Shown in pieces: positions 6,541-8,387 of a stretch of 8,387 nt of DNA (the stretch's first letter is position 1; the number at the start of each line of letters is the position of its first letter). The position numbers and the translations under genes are program-made. The notes beneath the pieces were generated by a model, which saw only the letters and a program-made list of their open reading frames with translations, did no database searches and was not told the DNA's origin. This stretch comes from Verrucomicrobiota bacterium (GTDB lineage: Bacteria > Verrucomicrobiota > Verrucomicrobiia > Chthoniobacterales > UBA10450), in the NCBI GenBank assembly GCA_003218525.1, contig QHNU01000176.1, positions 1 through 8,387 on the forward strand. Reading direction: 5' to 3'.

Positions 6541-6591
6541 GTCCGCCGTCTGAGCGGACAAGTCACGCGGACATGCGCTAAAGACAGCGCA
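6541..6591 (-). promoter_or_regulatory. rplT-pheS spacer with two hairpins, one in alternative pairings
   Basis: On the minus strand, TGCGCT-GTCTTT-AGCGCA (6591-6574) is a 6-bp hairpin. Downstream, GTCCGC occurs twice (6572-6567 and 6559-6554), and both copies are complementary to one GCGGAC (6546-6541), so two hairpins compete for the same strand. The distal one (GTCCGC, 7-base loop, GCGGAC) sits 15 bases before the pheS ATG. No T-run follows, no phenylalanine-rich leader peptide is encoded, and no T-box features were recognised. A regulatory role for pheS expression is possible but unproven. Confidence 0.3.
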
Positions 6592-6604
6592 ATTCTACAG
6601 CCGC

Positions 6605-6988
6605 CTACGCTACCTTCTTGGATGTCGCTTTCTTCTCAAGCGCAGCTTTTGCCTGATCGACGATCGAAGTGAAAGTCTTCTCGTCGCTCACCGCCAGCTC
6701 CGCCAAAATCTTGCGATCGAGTCCAATGCCCGCCGCTCTCAATCCTTCGGCGAAGCGGCTGTAGGTGAGTCCGTTGGCCCGAACGGCGGCGTTCAACCGC
6801 AGTATCCAAAGCATCCGGAAATTGCGTTTACGCGTTTTGCGATCGCGGTAGGCCCAGTATTGACCCTTCATTGTTGCGTCTTTGGCGTAACGGAAGAGCT
6901 TTGATCGGCGACCGCGATAACCTTTTGCTTTTTTCAGAACCCGGCGACGTCGTTCGCGGCTAGCCGGGGCATTGGTTGCTCTTGGCAT
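6605..6988 (-). CDS. rplT: 50S ribosomal protein L20
   Basis: A 23S rRNA-binding protein essential for early assembly of the large ribosomal subunit. In several bacteria it also represses its own mRNA. The 127 residues show the whole family pattern: a very basic N-terminal extension (MPRATNAPASRERRRRVLKK), AKGYRGRRSKLFRYAKDA, the RDRKTRKRNFRMLWILRLNA core helix and the globular C-terminal part GLTYSRFAEGLRAAGI to LAELAVSD. It ends in a lysine-rich tail (KKATSKKVA), giving a protein slightly longer than the usual 115-120 residues. The ATG at 6988 is the standard MPR start. The strong Shine-Dalgarno AAAGGAG is 22 bases upstream, with a hairpin in between. It is the first gene of rplT-pheS-pheT; the usual upstream partner rpmI (L35) is not present in the window. 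Confidence 0.97.
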   Translation of the reverse strand: MPRATNAPASRERRRRVLKKAKGYRGRRSKLFRYAKDATMKGQYWAYRDRKTRKRNFRMLWILRLNAAVRANGLTYSRFAEGLRAAGIGLDRKILAELAVSDEKTFTSIVDQAKAALEKKATSKKVA

Positions 6989-7017
6989 TTCGTTTTCCCG
7001 CAGAGCGGGACTCCTTT
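6989..7017 (-). promoter_or_regulatory. Split ribosome binding site of rplT: Shine-Dalgarno, hairpin, AUG
   Basis: Read on the minus strand: AAAGGAG (7017-7011), then the perfect 6-bp hairpin TCCCGC-TCT-GCGGGA (7010-6996), then AAACGAA and the ATG. The linear distance from Shine-Dalgarno to ATG is 22 bases, too long for normal initiation. With the 15-base hairpin folded it becomes 7 bases, an ideal spacing. The hairpin is therefore probably part of the initiation site and a plausible place for L20 autoregulation. The alternative is initiation from the weak GGGA at the 3' side of the stem. Confidence 0.55.
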
Positions 7018-7197
7018 CAGCGAGCTGTTCTTAATATATTGGACCTGCGCGACCTCGCTCGCTGATTCGATCCGACTGCTGCCGGATCAGGTGTGCAGGT
7101 CTGGTTCAACGGCGAACCGGGTGTGCAAACTAGACCGCCTCGAGCAAATGACAAGTTTCGCATTGGCCGTTGCAAGGCAGTTTCTTACAATGCGGGG
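7018..7197. promoter_or_regulatory. Divergent promoter region between rplT and the CHASE2 gene
   Basis: About 180 bases separating the rplT leader (-) from the CHASE2 protein gene (+). On the minus strand TATATT (7038-7033) is a reasonable -10 candidate about 15 bases before the rplT Shine-Dalgarno region, but no matching -35 was found. Other visible structure: GATCCG/CGGATC (7069-7074 with 7083-7088) and a 7-bp hairpin CTGGTTC/GAACCGG (7101-7107 with 7114-7120, one G-T pair), flanked by direct repeats GGTGTGCA (7090-7097 and 7120-7127). I find no rpmI reading frame here. Confidence 0.35.
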
Positions 7198-8387
7198 GTG
7201 AATTGGCTGGCGCGACACCGGCGCTTGGTCTTCGCCGTGGTCTGCGCGTTTTGGACGGCGACGATTATTGCCGGACACTTTTTTGCTCAAGTCCCCTTTC
7301 TCTCCCTGCCGTGGCGCAGCGAACAAGGCTTTGAAGATTTGCTCCGGCGTGAGGGCCGCAAAACGCCTACCAGGGAAGATTTCGTTTTCCTCGGGATCGA
7401 CCAAACCTCGCTTGAGATGCCGCCGCTTGCGCAAGAGGAGGTGGCGGATAATCGCGCGTTTCAATTGATGAAAGAGCACAGCTTCCCCTGGTCACGGGAG
7501 TTGTGGGCTTTGTTGCTGGATCGCTTGTTTAGCGCAGGAGCGCGCCTGGTCACGTTCGACATGGTATTCAATCCGCCGAATGAGGGTGACGCCGCGTTCC
7601 ACGCTGCGCTTGATCGTTATCGCGATCGCGTAGTCATCGGCGAAAACTTCGACATACAAAACTCCGCCCAGCTCGTTCTTCCGAATCCGACGCTGATTCC
7701 ACCACCGGCTGAAGACGATGATCGCGTCGGCTTCGTCAACTATTTCGACGATCCAATTGACGGGAAATTGCGAGCGGCGCGTTTCTTTACTTCGGATCGT
7801 CAGCTCGCCGGACTCCCTTCCCATCCGAGCGAAAAACACTATGCCTCGCTGCCAACCCGAGCCTTGATCAAGCTCGGTCGGGATGCAGACGTTATCTACG
7901 ACCAGCGCGATCATCTTTTCCGGTTCAGCTCGAACGATGCCTATGTTCCGCGGCCGCTTTATGAGGTTTTCGATCCAAAATTTTGGCATGCGAACTACGC
8001 CGGTGGCGCATTTTTCAAAAACAAAATCGTGATCGTCGGGGCATCCGCGCAAATTCTGCACGATTTCATCGACACGCCGATGAGTCCGTCAACGCCTGGG
8101 CCAGTCGTGCATTTGCAAGTTCTGGCGGCGGCTAGCGCGCACGAATTTCTTCATCAAACAACACCGCGTGTGATGTTTGGTCTGGTTCTGGGAGCCGGGC
8201 TCGCGGCCTGGAGTTTGGTGACTCTTCTTCGGAGACCGTTACTTTGTTTGCTTTCACTCCTGGCGATTAGCGCGATCTATCTCGCGGTTGTCCGAATCTC
8301 TTACGATAGGGCTGGTTTATTGCTCGCGACCGTGCCGGTCCTGTCGGTCTTCTTTCTCGGTGGCGCCAGCACCCTCGGACTCGATTA
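7198..8387 (+). CDS. CHASE2-domain membrane sensor protein (3' end beyond window)
   Basis: An open frame of 396 codons from a GTG at 7198 to the window edge with no stop. It begins with a short basic stretch and a membrane segment (about residues 10-29, LVFAVVCAFWTATIIAGHFF). A large extracytoplasmic CHASE2 domain follows (about 44-320), with FEDLLRREGRKTP, FVFLGIDQTSLEMP, PWSRELWALLLDRLFSAGAR, LVTFDMVFNPPNEGDAAFHA, DDRVGFVNYFDDPIDGKLRA and KIVIVGASAQILHDFIDTPM. Three closely spaced membrane helices come next (about 325-344, 347-365 and 373-395). This order (TM, CHASE2, three TM) normally precedes a cytoplasmic output module such as an adenylate cyclase, Ser/Thr kinase, histidine kinase or diguanylate cyclase. 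That part lies past base 8387, so the output is unknown. The GTG start is chosen because it places the first helix at the N-terminus; an in-frame GTG at 7123 is possible, and no good Shine-Dalgarno marks either. Confidence 0.85.
   Translation, partial: MNWLARHRRLVFAVVCAFWTATIIAGHFFAQVPFLSLPWRSEQGFEDLLRREGRKTPTREDFVFLGIDQTSLEMPPLAQEEVADNRAFQLMKEHSFPWSRELWALLLDRLFSAGARLVTFDMVFNPPNEGDAAFHAALDRYRDRVVIGENFDIQNSAQLVLPNPTLIPPPAEDDDRVGFVNYFDDPIDGKLRAARFFTSDRQLAGLPSHPSEKHYASLPTRALIKLGRDADVIYDQRDHLFRFSSNDAYVPRPLYEVFDPKFWHANYAGGAFFKNKIVIVGASAQILHDFIDTPMSPSTPGPVVHLQVLAAASAHEFLHQTTPRVMFGLVLGAGLAAWSLVTLLRRPLLCLLSLLAISAIYLAVVRISYDRAGLLLATVPVLSVFFLGGASTLGLD

Noticed and set aside
6526..6561. Longer PheS from TTG at 6561
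   Set aside because: The 12 extra residues are low-complexity and overlap the spacer hairpin; the ATG at 6525 matches the usual PheS N-terminus.
6526..6604. pheM-like Phe-rich leader peptide or T-box before pheS
   Set aside because: The short frames here lack phenylalanine codons (one reads M-S-A-stop) and no T-box core or terminator T-run is visible.
6989..7197. Search for rpmI (L35) upstream of rplT
   Set aside because: No minus-strand frame with the short, very basic L35 pattern exists before the divergent gene begins.
7492..8061. 189-codon minus-strand frame (and another at 7087-7479)
   Set aside because: Both are antisense to the CHASE2 gene, whose domain pattern and membrane helices explain the coding signal.
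1..8387. CRISPR array, transposon, phage or defence island
   Set aside because: No regularly spaced repeats, transposase, integrase or toxin-antitoxin reading frames are present; the genes are housekeeping or common single genes.

Overview
The window reads as an ordinary, gene-dense stretch of bacterial chromosome with housekeeping genes. GC content looks to be in the low-to-mid 50s percent by eye. I see no mobile element, CRISPR array, rRNA or tRNA gene. The block rplT-pheS-pheT-carA on the minus strand, a CHASE2 sensor protein, and a small secreted Cys-rich-core protein together suggest a soil or freshwater Gram-negative, possibly Verrucomicrobiota (Spartobacteria-like) or Acidobacteriota. 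This is an impression from protein style, not a demonstrated placement.

Left part (1-1464): the 3' end of an isoaspartyl peptidase/asparaginase gene (+) is followed closely by a complete family-2 glycosyltransferase of the dolichyl/polyprenyl-phosphate glucosyltransferase type (+). Facing them is a small gene for an exported protein with three conserved-looking cysteines (-). A GC-rich hairpin lies between the two convergent genes.

Middle and right (1550-6988, all minus): in transcription order the genes are rplT (ribosomal protein L20), pheS and pheT (the two subunits of phenylalanyl-tRNA synthetase), then, after a roughly 400-base spacer, carA (glutaminase subunit of carbamoyl-phosphate synthetase). 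rplT-pheS-pheT is the tail of the classical infC-rpmI-rplT-pheS-pheT cluster, but no rpmI or infC lies directly upstream here. Instead the rplT promoter region is divergent from a CHASE2-domain membrane sensor gene (+) that runs off the window end.

The most noteworthy material is in the spacers rather than in the genes. These are (i) an rplT leader in which a perfect 6-bp hairpin sits between a strong Shine-Dalgarno and the AUG; (ii) a potential three-way-junction RNA that ends exactly at the pheT start codon, which has no Shine-Dalgarno; (iii) mutually exclusive hairpins ahead of pheS; and (iv) a pheT-carA spacer with a weak terminator-like hairpin, an inverted repeat and possible leader mini-ORFs. 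All are read by eye from base pairing and none is tested.
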